From ATZT02 sp046046315 (GTDB taxonomy: Bacteria > Actinomycetota > Actinomycetes > S36-B12 > UBA5976), in NCBI GenBank assembly GCA_046046315.1, contig JBJOKB010000002.1, forward strand, positions 1-6,919: a stretch of 6,919 bases of DNA, read 5' to 3'. Position 1 is the stretch's first letter, and each line of letters opens with the position of its first letter. A program made the translations under genes and the position numbers. Of the stretch, positions 1 through 6,365 are shown one piece after another. The notes beneath the pieces are model-generated. The model ran no database searches. It saw only the letters and a program-made list of their open reading frames with translations, and was not told where the DNA came from.

Positions 1-653
1 AAGGTTTTGGTTTAGATTGGTATAAATCTATTTGGTCAAATGAGCCAATCATGTCAAGTTTTCAAAGAACTATTTTTGTTGCTGTAGTAACAACTATTTT
101 GTCTCTAGTGATTGGAACCACCATTTCTATAGGTCTAAATAAAATGAAAGCGGGAGGATTTCTTAGAACTTTCTCAACGGCTCCAGCAATCATCCCTGAC
201 TTAGTTTTGGCCATTGGATTGCTGACAACGTTTTCAACAATTTCGATGTCATTAAGTTTGACTACTGTAATTATTTCTCACACCGTCTTTTGTACCGCTT
301 TTGTTGTAGCTGTTGTTCTAGCTCGAATAGGTTTAATTGATCCTGCACTTGAAGAAGCATCAACTGATCTGGGGGCTAGCGCGTTTAAAACTCTTTTCAA
401 AATAACTATTCCTCAACTAATGCCTTCACTAATTGCTGGCGCTGTTCTTTCTTTTACCCTTTCTATGGATGAATTCGTGATTGCATTCTTCACAAATGGT
501 CCAGAAACACCGACTTTGCCCATGGTGATTTATTCCATGATTAGATTTGGGGTAACTCCTGAAATCAACGTCCTAGGAACATTACTGTTGATAATAAGTT
601 TTGTAGGAGTAATTTTTGCCCAACGAATTGGAAAGGTTGCTGATTCCATATGA
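1..653 (+). CDS. potC: Polyamine-type ABC transporter permease, PotC/YdcV-like (5' end outside the window)
   Basis: Inner-membrane permease of a type I ABC importer; with a PotB-like partner and the next gene's ATPase it would carry spermidine, putrescine or a similar amine inward. The frame is open from base 3, giving 16 residues before the ATG at 51 (including LDWYKSIW). This is the usual PotC stretch before the second membrane helix, so 51 is not the start. Visible length is 216 residues against about 260-275 for the family, so the first helix is missing. The EAA loop that contacts the ATPase lies at visible residues about 116-137 (EEASTDLGAS, then ITIPQLMPS). The family hallmark SMDEFVIAFF followed by LPMVIYSMIRFG lies at about 154-182. 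About five hydrophobic segments are visible. The TGA overlaps the start of the ATPase gene in ATGA. The exact substrate cannot be read from the permease; choline, iron or other POPT-type substrates remain possible but less likely. Confidence -1.
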   Translation, partial: GFGLDWYKSIWSNEPIMSSFQRTIFVAVVTTILSLVIGTTISIGLNKMKAGGFLRTFSTAPAIIPDLVLAIGLLTTFSTISMSLSLTTVIISHTVFCTAFVVAVVLARIGLIDPALEEASTDLGASAFKTLFKITIPQLMPSLIAGAVLSFTLSMDEFVIAFFTNGPETPTLPMVIYSMIRFGVTPEINVLGTLLLIISFVGVIFAQRIGKVADSI

Positions 654-1678
654 GTGAAAATTTACTTCAAATTAGAAATCTCACAAAGAAATTTGGTTCA
701 GTAACCGCTTTAAATAATATTTCTTTAGATATCAAAACTAATGAGATGTTTGCTCTTCTTGGACCATCTGGTTGCGGTAAAACAACCCTATTAAGAATCA
801 TTGCTGGTTTTGAATCACCAGATTCTGGTCAGGTGTTAATGAATGAAAAAGATTTACTAGCAATTCCTACTAGAACTAGACCAGTCAATTTAATGTTTCA
901 GTCATATGCACTTTTTCCTCACATGGATGTTTATACAAATATTTCTTATGGATTAACAAACACTGATTTATCAAAGGAAGAAATTTCTAAACAAACTTTT
1001 GAAATAATTGAAAAAATTGGTCTTCAAGAGCATGTGAAGAAGAAACCAAATCAACTTTCAGGCGGTCAGCAACAAAGAGTTGCGCTAGCTAGGGCAATTG
1101 CTAGAAAGCCAAAAATACTTTTACTGGATGAACCATTAAGTGCCCTTGATAAAAAGATTAGACAAGAAATGCAAGTTGAATTAAAAAGAATCCAGAATGA
1201 ATTTGGTATTACTTTTATCATTGTAACTCATGATCAAGATGAAGCAATTTCTTTAGCAAATAGAATTGCTGTTTTCAATAAAGGTGAGATCAAACAAATT
1301 TCAACACCCCAAGAACTTTATGAAAATCCCACAAACGAATTTGTTGCTGACTTCATAGGTGATGGAAATATTCTTAAAGCAACTTCTACAGCTAGTGGGT
1401 TTACACATTCTGCTTTGGGTGAAATCGCTGTTACCCATAATCACCCCGCCGGAAAACAGGTTTCAGTCTTAATACGTCCAGAAAACATCACATTAAATAC
1501 AGCAAGTGATGGAGCCGGTGAAATTACTGATGCTGTATTTGCTGGATCACGAAAGAACGTCACAGTTAAATTGAGAACCAACGAAATAGTGAGAGTTTAT
1601 GCAGATAAATCTGCCAGCCTTGAAGTTGGCAGTCGAGTGAACCTATCATTTAGTCCACAAGATGTCAGAATCTTTTAA
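650..1678 (+). CDS. potA: Polyamine-type ABC transporter ATP-binding protein, PotA-like
   Basis: Cytoplasmic ATPase that drives the PotB/PotC-type permeases. The nucleotide-binding domain is complete: Walker A GPSGCGKTT at residues 38-46, Q-loop Gln84 in MFQSYALFPH, signature LSGGQQQRV at 136-144, Walker B LLLDEP at 157-162, D-loop SALD at 164-167 and switch His194 in THDQDEA. A C-terminal regulatory TOBE region follows (about 240-342, with LIRPENI at 274-280), as in PotA, FbpC and CysA-like proteins. At 342 residues the length is slightly short for PotA. An in-frame TGA at 641-643 means ATG 650 is the first possible start; it overlaps the permease stop by 4 bases, so translation is probably coupled. 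The PotC-type permease upstream supports a polyamine assignment over iron, sulfate or sugar. No residue substitutions at the catalytic motifs were seen, so the ATPase should be active. Confidence -1.
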   Translation: MSENLLQIRNLTKKFGSVTALNNISLDIKTNEMFALLGPSGCGKTTLLRIIAGFESPDSGQVLMNEKDLLAIPTRTRPVNLMFQSYALFPHMDVYTNISYGLTNTDLSKEEISKQTFEIIEKIGLQEHVKKKPNQLSGGQQQRVALARAIARKPKILLLDEPLSALDKKIRQEMQVELKRIQNEFGITFIIVTHDQDEAISLANRIAVFNKGEIKQISTPQELYENPTNEFVADFIGDGNILKATSTASGFTHSALGEIAVTHNHPAGKQVSVLIRPENITLNTASDGAGEITDAVFAGSRKNVTVKLRTNEIVRVYADKSASLEVGSRVNLSFSPQDVRIF

Positions 1679-1680
1679 AA

Positions 1681-1686
1681 AAGGAG
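1681..1686 (+). promoter_or_regulatory. Strong Shine-Dalgarno for the glycosyltransferase gene
   Basis: AAGGAG sits 7 bases before ATG 1694 in the 15-base gap after the potA-like gene. An in-frame TAA at 1688-1690 fixes ATG 1694 as the start. It is the only near-consensus ribosome binding site seen in the window; the other internal plus-strand genes rely on stop/start overlaps or, for the BenE-type gene, a weaker AAGGT at 4416-4420. Confidence -1.
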
Positions 1687-1693
1687 ATAATCA

Positions 1694-2983
1694 ATGAGTG
1701 GCAAAACAATTCTGTTCTGGCCAGAATCGGCATACGGTCCAACCAATAACTGCATTGGAATCGGAAATGTTTTAAAGAACCGTGGTCATAACGTTGTTTT
1801 TGCTGCTGAATCTTCATGGGGTGGAAGATTATCTCCCCTTGGATTTAAAGAAGAACTAGTTGATTTATCTGCTCCACCAGAAAATGCTGATGCACAAAGT
1901 GCTGGTCAATTTTGGAAAGATTTTATTAGAGATACATCTCCTGAATTTAGAAAACCAACCGTAGAGCAACTTGAAACTTTTATTACCCCAACAAGACAAG
2001 CTCTTATTGATGGTGCAATTTATTGTGAGCCAAGACTTAAAGAAATAATTGCCAAACATAAACCGGATGTAATTATTGAAGATAACGTGGTTTGCTTCCC
2101 CGCAACTGTTACAGCTGGAGTGCCTTTTGTCCGAATCGTTTCTTGCAATCCTCTAGAAATATTGGGAGATGAAATTGCTCCTCCATTTTCTGGTTTAGCT
2201 GAAAATGATCCAGCATCTTGGGTTTCTTACAACCAGGCATACGAAAAAACGCAAAGACCTATGTGGGAGAAATTTAATTCTTGGGTTATTTCACAAGGTG
2301 CACCTTCGTTACCAGATCTAGATTTCATTCATACATCAAAAGAATTAAATATGTATGTTTATCCAACTGAACTTGATTACACAGATAAAAGACCACTTGG
2401 TGCTAACTGGCACCGCATTGATTCCAGTGTTCGCTCAACTGATGCTGCTTTTGAATTACCAAGTGAAGTAGCAAATCGTTCAGCAGATTCAAAACTAATT
2501 TATCTATCACTAGGCTCATTAGGTTCTGCTGATGTTGAGTTAATGAAACGATTAGTAAGTATTTTAGGAAAAACAAAACATAAATACATTGTTTCTAAAG
2601 GACCACAAGCTGGGGAATATGAATTAGCATCCAACATGGTTGGTGCAGAATTCTTACCTCAAATATCTATCATTCCTAAAGTTGATTTAGTTATTACTCA
2701 TGGTGGAAATAACACAACAACCGAATCAGTTCACTTTGGTAAACCAATGATTGTTTTGCCTCTGTTTTGGGATCAATATGACAATGCCCAAAGAGTTCAT
2801 GAAAAAGGTCATGGCATAAGACTTGCCACTTATGTTTTCAAAGATGAAGAACTAACCGGAGCAATAGATAAATTACTTAATGATTCAGCGTTGCTTACAA
2901 AACTAAGTAAAATTGGTGAATCTGTTAGGTCTCGTAAAGGAATTGAAGAAGCTGCAACAAAAATTGAAGCTTTAGCTAAATAG
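1694..2983 (+). CDS. GT-B glycosyltransferase, MGT/YjiC (UGT-like, GT1) family, atypical active site
   Basis: Predicted cytoplasmic glycosyltransferase that would move a sugar from a nucleotide donor to an unidentified small acceptor. The N-terminal acceptor domain (about 4-240) opens with a TILFWPESAYG strand and turn and a GHNVVFAAES strand at 31-40. The C-terminal donor domain starts near LIYLSLGSLG (268-277) and carries the nucleotide-sugar signature THGGNNTTTES (335-345), PLFWDQYDNA (356-365) with Asp360-Gln361. At 429 residues it is a normal length. Where most family members have GHxxP, with His as the catalytic base, this protein reads YGPTNN (residues 14-19), so His appears replaced by Pro16. 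Asp and Glu residues in DVIIEDN (125-131) could matter instead, but that is a guess. It lies between a polyamine ATPase gene and an aminoaldehyde dehydrogenase gene in the same operon. Alternatives include macrolide-inactivating or carotenoid glycosyltransferases; nothing nearby supports them. Confidence -1.
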   Translation: MSGKTILFWPESAYGPTNNCIGIGNVLKNRGHNVVFAAESSWGGRLSPLGFKEELVDLSAPPENADAQSAGQFWKDFIRDTSPEFRKPTVEQLETFITPTRQALIDGAIYCEPRLKEIIAKHKPDVIIEDNVVCFPATVTAGVPFVRIVSCNPLEILGDEIAPPFSGLAENDPASWVSYNQAYEKTQRPMWEKFNSWVISQGAPSLPDLDFIHTSKELNMYVYPTELDYTDKRPLGANWHRIDSSVRSTDAAFELPSEVANRSADSKLIYLSLGSLGSADVELMKRLVSILGKTKHKYIVSKGPQAGEYELASNMVGAEFLPQISIIPKVDLVITHGGNNTTTESVHFGKPMIVLPLFWDQYDNAQRVHEKGHGIRLATYVFKDEELTGAIDKLLNDSALLTKLSKIGESVRSRKGIEEAATKIEALAK

Positions 2984-4389
2984 TGAACAGGGCAATAATT
3001 AACCCTGCAACGGGTTTAGTAATTCGTGAGATTACAGATTCAAATCAATCTCAAGTTGATGCTGCAATCGAAAATGCCTCAAAAGCATTTAATTCTTGGT
3101 CAAGCTTAACCCCAGGCGAAAGATCAAAGAAAATTTTAGATTTTGCTGATCTTTTGGAAAAACATGCGGATGAAATCTGTGAATTAGAGGTTTCTGAAAC
3201 TGGTAAACCCTGGTCCACTATGCGTGATGGTGAATTTCCATTTGGAATCGATAATTTAAGATTTTTTGCCGGTGCTGCAAGATCTTTAGATGGAACAGGT
3301 GCTGGATCTTTTAATCACGGATACACATCATTATTGGTTAGAAAACCAGTAGGTGTTGTTGGATCAATTGCGCCTTGGAATTTTCCTTTCATCATGGCAA
3401 TTTGGAAGATTGGTCCTGCTTTAGCTGCCGGAAATACTGTTGTTATTAAACCTGCGCCACAAACTCCGTCATCGACAATAAAAATGGTTGAATTAGCCAA
3501 GCAAATCTTTGAACCTGGAACTTTAGAAGTCGTACTTGGTGACGGTGAAGTTGCGCAACAATTAGTTAAAGATTCTCGAGTTTCCATGATAAGTATTACA
3601 GGTTCTAGTGATTCTGGTCGAAAAGTTATGCAATCAGCCAGTGAAACAATTAAACGAATTCATTTAGAACTTGGCGGAAAAGCTCCAGTAATTGTTAGAC
3701 AAGATGCAGATCTATCTCAAGTAGCACAAGCAATTTCTCTTGCATGCACCTATAACTCTGGTCAAGATTGCACGGCGGCTACAAGAATTTATGCACACCA
3801 TTCAATTGTTAAAGATCTTGAAAGTTTAATGAAACAAAAAATGGAATCAATTAAAGTTGGGGATCCAAAAGATAAAACTACTGATATTGGGCCTTTAATC
3901 TCTGAAAAACATAGATATTTAGTGCACCAAAAAGTTCAAAAAGCAATTAATGATGGTGCAACATTAATTACAGGTGGGAAAGTAATTGAGGGTGAAGGTT
4001 TTTATTACACACCAACTTTACTTTCAGATGTAAAACAGAATAATTCCATAATTCATACAGAAGTATTTGGTCCTGTAATTACCATAACTTCAGTAAAGGA
4101 TGATGAAGAGGCAATTGCTTTAGCAAATGACAGTGAATACGGGTTGGCATCATCTATTTGGACCAAAGATGTTGGCAAGGCATTAGAAATATCTAAAAAG
4201 ATTCAAGCTGGGGTTACCTGGATTAACGATCATTTACCAATAGTTTCTGAAGCCCCTCATGGTGGAGTTAAAGGAAGTGGTTTTGGAAAAGATATGAGCC
4301 AAGAATCTGTAATGGAATATACGACCACTCATCACATCATGATTAAACATGGCCAACATGAAATAAAAGAGGGATTTAGGCCTGTTTAG
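2983..4389 (+). CDS. patD: Aldehyde dehydrogenase, gamma-aminobutyraldehyde dehydrogenase (PatD/YdcW)-like
   Basis: NAD(P)-dependent oxidation of an aldehyde to an acid; best guess is 4-aminobutanal to GABA in putrescine breakdown. Catalytic residues are all present: Asn133 in APWNFP, Lys156 in VIKPAP, general base Glu229 in HLELGGKAPV, nucleophile Cys263 in SGQDCTAATR, and Glu360 in TEVFGP. Stretches such as RFFAGAARSLDG (93-104), YYTPTLL (341-347), NDSEYGLASSIWTKDVG (382-398) and VSEAPHGG with GFGKDMS (421-439) match what I recall of E. coli YdcW, whose gene follows the ydcSTUV transporter genes; here too the gene is downstream of polyamine-type transporter genes. The GTG start at 2983 shares its G with the preceding TAG, and an in-frame TAA at 2977 rules out any longer start. 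The protein therefore lacks the usual N-terminal strand (about 15 residues) and has about 12 extra residues at the C-terminus. Betaine-aldehyde or another aldehyde is the alternative substrate. Confidence -1.
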   Translation: MNRAIINPATGLVIREITDSNQSQVDAAIENASKAFNSWSSLTPGERSKKILDFADLLEKHADEICELEVSETGKPWSTMRDGEFPFGIDNLRFFAGAARSLDGTGAGSFNHGYTSLLVRKPVGVVGSIAPWNFPFIMAIWKIGPALAAGNTVVIKPAPQTPSSTIKMVELAKQIFEPGTLEVVLGDGEVAQQLVKDSRVSMISITGSSDSGRKVMQSASETIKRIHLELGGKAPVIVRQDADLSQVAQAISLACTYNSGQDCTAATRIYAHHSIVKDLESLMKQKMESIKVGDPKDKTTDIGPLISEKHRYLVHQKVQKAINDGATLITGGKVIEGEGFYYTPTLLSDVKQNNSIIHTEVFGPVITITSVKDDEEAIALANDSEYGLASSIWTKDVGKALEISKKIQAGVTWINDHLPIVSEAPHGGVKGSGFGKDMSQESVMEYTTTHHIMIKHGQHEIKEGFRPV

Positions 4390-4427
4390 ATAAAGAATTA
4401 ATTAAAAGATTTACTAAGGTATGACAC

Positions 4428-5660
4428 ATGTCAAATCAACTCGAACGTGGAACAACAGATCTTCCTATATTTCAAGCAGTGGCACTTAATTTAAAAAATC
4501 TTCCTAAATCCTTTACGTGGGGTGCTTTACTTTCTGGATTTTTAATCGTCTTAATTTCTACAACAGGACCTATAGCAATTTTGTTTCAAGCTGCAGAGGC
4601 TGGAAATTTTTCTGATCAACAACTTGCGTCTTGGCTTCTTACAGTTTTCATCGGTTCAGGTTTATTTGGATTAGTTCTAACTCTTCGACATGGCATGCCT
4701 GTGATTGGTGCCTGGGCTGCTGCAACCACCGCGCTTTTAGTTACAGGTTTAACTGATCATTCTTATCCTGAAGTTTTAGGTGCTTACGTAGTTGCATCAA
4801 TTGCCTTAATAATTGTGGGAGTTACTGGTTTATTTGGAAAATTAATGGCATTAGTGCCAAGACCTGTCGTGATGGCAATGCTTGGTGGAGTTTTATTTAG
4901 ATTCGGAGTAGAAGTTTTCTCATCCTTAAAAACTGATGCTCTTCTTGGATTAGGAATGATTTTGATGTTTTTCATTGGGAAAAGATATAAATGGCGAGCT
5001 CCAGTTGTACCAGCTTTAGGTGTGGGATTAATTATTGGTTTACTAGAAAAAGAATTAGTAAATCCAAACATCAAAGTTGCAATAACTGCTCCCCTTTGGG
5101 TAACTCCTGAATTTACTTTAGGTTCAATGCTTACTTTGGCTTTACCAATATTTTTACTTGTTATGACAACACAAAATGCAACTGGAACAGCAGTTTTATA
5201 TAACTCAGGATATGAACCTCCAATTAATAATGTCGTAACAGTTGGTGGAGTTATTTCTCTATTGACTGCTCCATTTGGAAATAGTGGAGTTAATATTTCT
5301 GCCATGACTGCTGCTATTGCTACCCAAAAAGATGCGGATCCAAATCCAAAAACAAGATACTTTGCAGGATTTGCCTGCGGAATTTTCTACATAATTTTAG
5401 GTTTATTCGGTTCAACCGTGATGGGATTCTTTGGAACATTGCCTCCGGTTTTATTAGCAGTTCTTGCTGGATTGGCTCTAATTCCAGTAATTGGTTCTTG
5501 CACTAATGAAGCATTAGAAAATCCTGACTACCGCGAAGCTGGTCTTGTTACCTTATTGATTACTGTTTCAGGAATTTCAGCTTTTAACCTTGGTGCGCCA
5601 TTTTGGGGATTAATCGGTGGTGTCTTAGTTCACGAAATCTTAACGAGAAAAAGAAAATAG
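4428..5660 (+). CDS. benE: BenE-family membrane transporter (benzoate/H+ symporter-like)
   Basis: Integral membrane carrier with about 11-12 hydrophobic segments, 410 residues, normal for the family. BenE of Acinetobacter is a benzoate/proton symporter; E. coli YdcO is a family member of unclear substrate. Family landmarks seen here are STTGPIAILFQAA (44-56), TQNATGTAVLYNSGY (248-262), APFGNSGVNISAMTAAIAT (281-299), DPNPKTRYFAG followed by a glycine-rich helix (304-330), REAGLVTLLITVSG (369-382) and APFWGLIGG (390-398). The half-helix motif reads PFGNSGVN; my memory of the family is a bulkier or histidine-containing version, so specificity may differ. An in-frame TGA at 4422-4424 fixes ATG 4428; a weak AAGGT (4416-4420) lies 7 bases upstream. 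It follows the dehydrogenase by 38 bases, so it probably shares its transcript. The substrate could be an aromatic or other organic acid; a link to amine catabolism is unproven. Confidence -1.
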   Translation: MSNQLERGTTDLPIFQAVALNLKNLPKSFTWGALLSGFLIVLISTTGPIAILFQAAEAGNFSDQQLASWLLTVFIGSGLFGLVLTLRHGMPVIGAWAAATTALLVTGLTDHSYPEVLGAYVVASIALIIVGVTGLFGKLMALVPRPVVMAMLGGVLFRFGVEVFSSLKTDALLGLGMILMFFIGKRYKWRAPVVPALGVGLIIGLLEKELVNPNIKVAITAPLWVTPEFTLGSMLTLALPIFLLVMTTQNATGTAVLYNSGYEPPINNVVTVGGVISLLTAPFGNSGVNISAMTAAIATQKDADPNPKTRYFAGFACGIFYIILGLFGSTVMGFFGTLPPVLLAVLAGLALIPVIGSCTNEALENPDYREAGLVTLLITVSGISAFNLGAPFWGLIGGVLVHEILTRKRK

Positions 5661-5908
5661 TGAATAAGTGTGATGTGACGCAAGGCAAAATTGATTTAAT
5701 TAAATATGAAAAATTAGATGGTGAGTGGAAAAAACTAGGACTTGCAGCCCCGGCAAGAAGAGCTTTAGTTAATGCAAAAATTATTAGAATTGATGATTTA
5801 AAGAAAATTACTGAAGCAAAACTGATATCACTTCATGGAATGGGACCAAGTTCTTTACCAAAAATTAAGAGTGCAATGAGGAAAAAGAAAATAAAATTTA
5901 AGGCTTAA
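5660..5908 (+). CDS. Small helix-hairpin-helix protein, RNA polymerase alpha-CTD-like fold
   Basis: An 82-residue basic protein of unknown role. The core from about 26 to 80 resembles the helix-hairpin-helix module of the RNA polymerase alpha C-terminal domain and related small bacterial proteins: LGLAAPARRALVNAKI (26-41), then LKKITEAKLISLHGMGPSSL (47-66) with the hairpin HGMG, and a lysine-rich tail (about 68-81). This fold usually binds DNA or sits in protein contacts. I chose GTG 5660 because its G is shared with the preceding TAG, the same TAGTG junction used by the dehydrogenase, and because the domain is complete from there. A longer version from TTG 5603 would lie inside the transporter gene and adds 19 residues with no recognisable features. 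Its stop overlaps the converging HPP gene by 11 bases. No function tied to the operon can be inferred. Confidence -1.
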   Translation: MNKCDVTQGKIDLIKYEKLDGEWKKLGLAAPARRALVNAKIIRIDDLKKITEAKLISLHGMGPSSLPKIKSAMRKKKIKFKA

Positions 5909-6344
5909 TCTTCTTGAGTACAAAGTTATAAAACTTTTCATAAACCAAAATTAGAATAACTCCAGCCAATATAGGAGTAATAATAAAAGACCAATCAGAA
6001 TTCGAAAACATAATTAATAGTGGAATAGATCCTGCTGGAGGATGAAGTGTTTTAGTAAGTTGCATCAAAATAAAAGTTAAACCAAATGCCATGCCAAGAG
6101 ATATAGAAGTATTTCCCAGCAATTGATAGAAAAATAATCCAATAATTGCAGAAATTAAATACCCACCAATAATATTTTTAGGTTTCACCAATGGGCTGTC
6201 AGGAAGAGCAAAAACCAAAACAAATGTTGCACCAAATGGCGCTACCAATAAAGCAATATTTGCTGTTTCAGATAAATATTGTAAAAGAATAATTCCAATT
6301 GTTGCCCCCAATGCGCCAAGCAACATTGATTCATATTTTTTCAT
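5898..6344 (-). CDS. HPP-family integral membrane protein
   Basis: Small membrane protein of 148 residues with about four to five hydrophobic segments (near 7-22, 30-47, 57-74, 80-97, 119-136). It carries the family's defining features: LVAPFGAT (33-40), FALPDSPLVKPKNIIGG (45-61) and the name-giving HPP in KTLHPPAGS (98-106). Some HPP proteins in cyanobacteria and chloroplasts transport nitrite; most bacterial members are uncharacterised, and this one lacks the C-terminal CBS domains that some have. Upstream on its strand the frame meets a TAA 21 bases away, and no other in-frame ATG, GTG or TTG lies between, so the ATG at 6342-6344 is the first usable start. No clear Shine-Dalgarno is visible. 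It follows the flavoprotein gene by 21 bases and is probably co-transcribed with it. Assignment to the family is secure; the substrate is not known. Confidence -1.
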   Translation of the reverse strand: MKKYESMLLGALGATIGIILLQYLSETANIALLVAPFGATFVLVFALPDSPLVKPKNIIGGYLISAIIGLFFYQLLGNTSISLGMAFGLTFILMQLTKTLHPPAGSIPLLIMFSNSDWSFIITPILAGVILILVYEKFYNFVLKKIKP

Positions 6345-6365
6345 ATTTTGAAATCTACTATCTAG

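Noticed and set aside
51..53. ATG at 51 as the start of the permease gene
   Set aside because: The frame is open upstream to base 3 and encodes typical PotC residues (LDWYKSIW), so this is an internal methionine of a gene cut by the window.
1865..2059. 64-codon minus-strand open frame inside the glycosyltransferase gene
   Set aside because: Antisense to a clear coding region, low-complexity composition, no motif or ribosome binding site.
3315..3587. 90-codon minus-strand open frame inside the aldehyde dehydrogenase gene
   Set aside because: Antisense shadow of a conserved enzyme; no recognisable protein features.
4390..4427. Possible promoter or small ORF between the dehydrogenase and BenE-type genes
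   Set aside because: The 38-base gap is AT-rich but shows no convincing -35/-10 pair or hairpin; an out-of-frame ATG at 4421 opens only a frame of about 22 codons.
4784..5305. 173-codon open frame on the minus strand inside the BenE-type gene
   Set aside because: It lies wholly antisense to a well-supported transporter; its translation shows no family motif and looks like a mirror of hydrophobic codons.
5603..5659. Longer version of the HHH protein starting at TTG 5603
   Set aside because: It would lie inside the transporter gene, adds 19 featureless residues, and the GTG at 5660 matches the TAGTG coupling used elsewhere.
5901..5940. Intrinsic terminator at the convergent junction
   Set aside because: No stable inverted repeat followed by a T-run could be found by eye on either strand.
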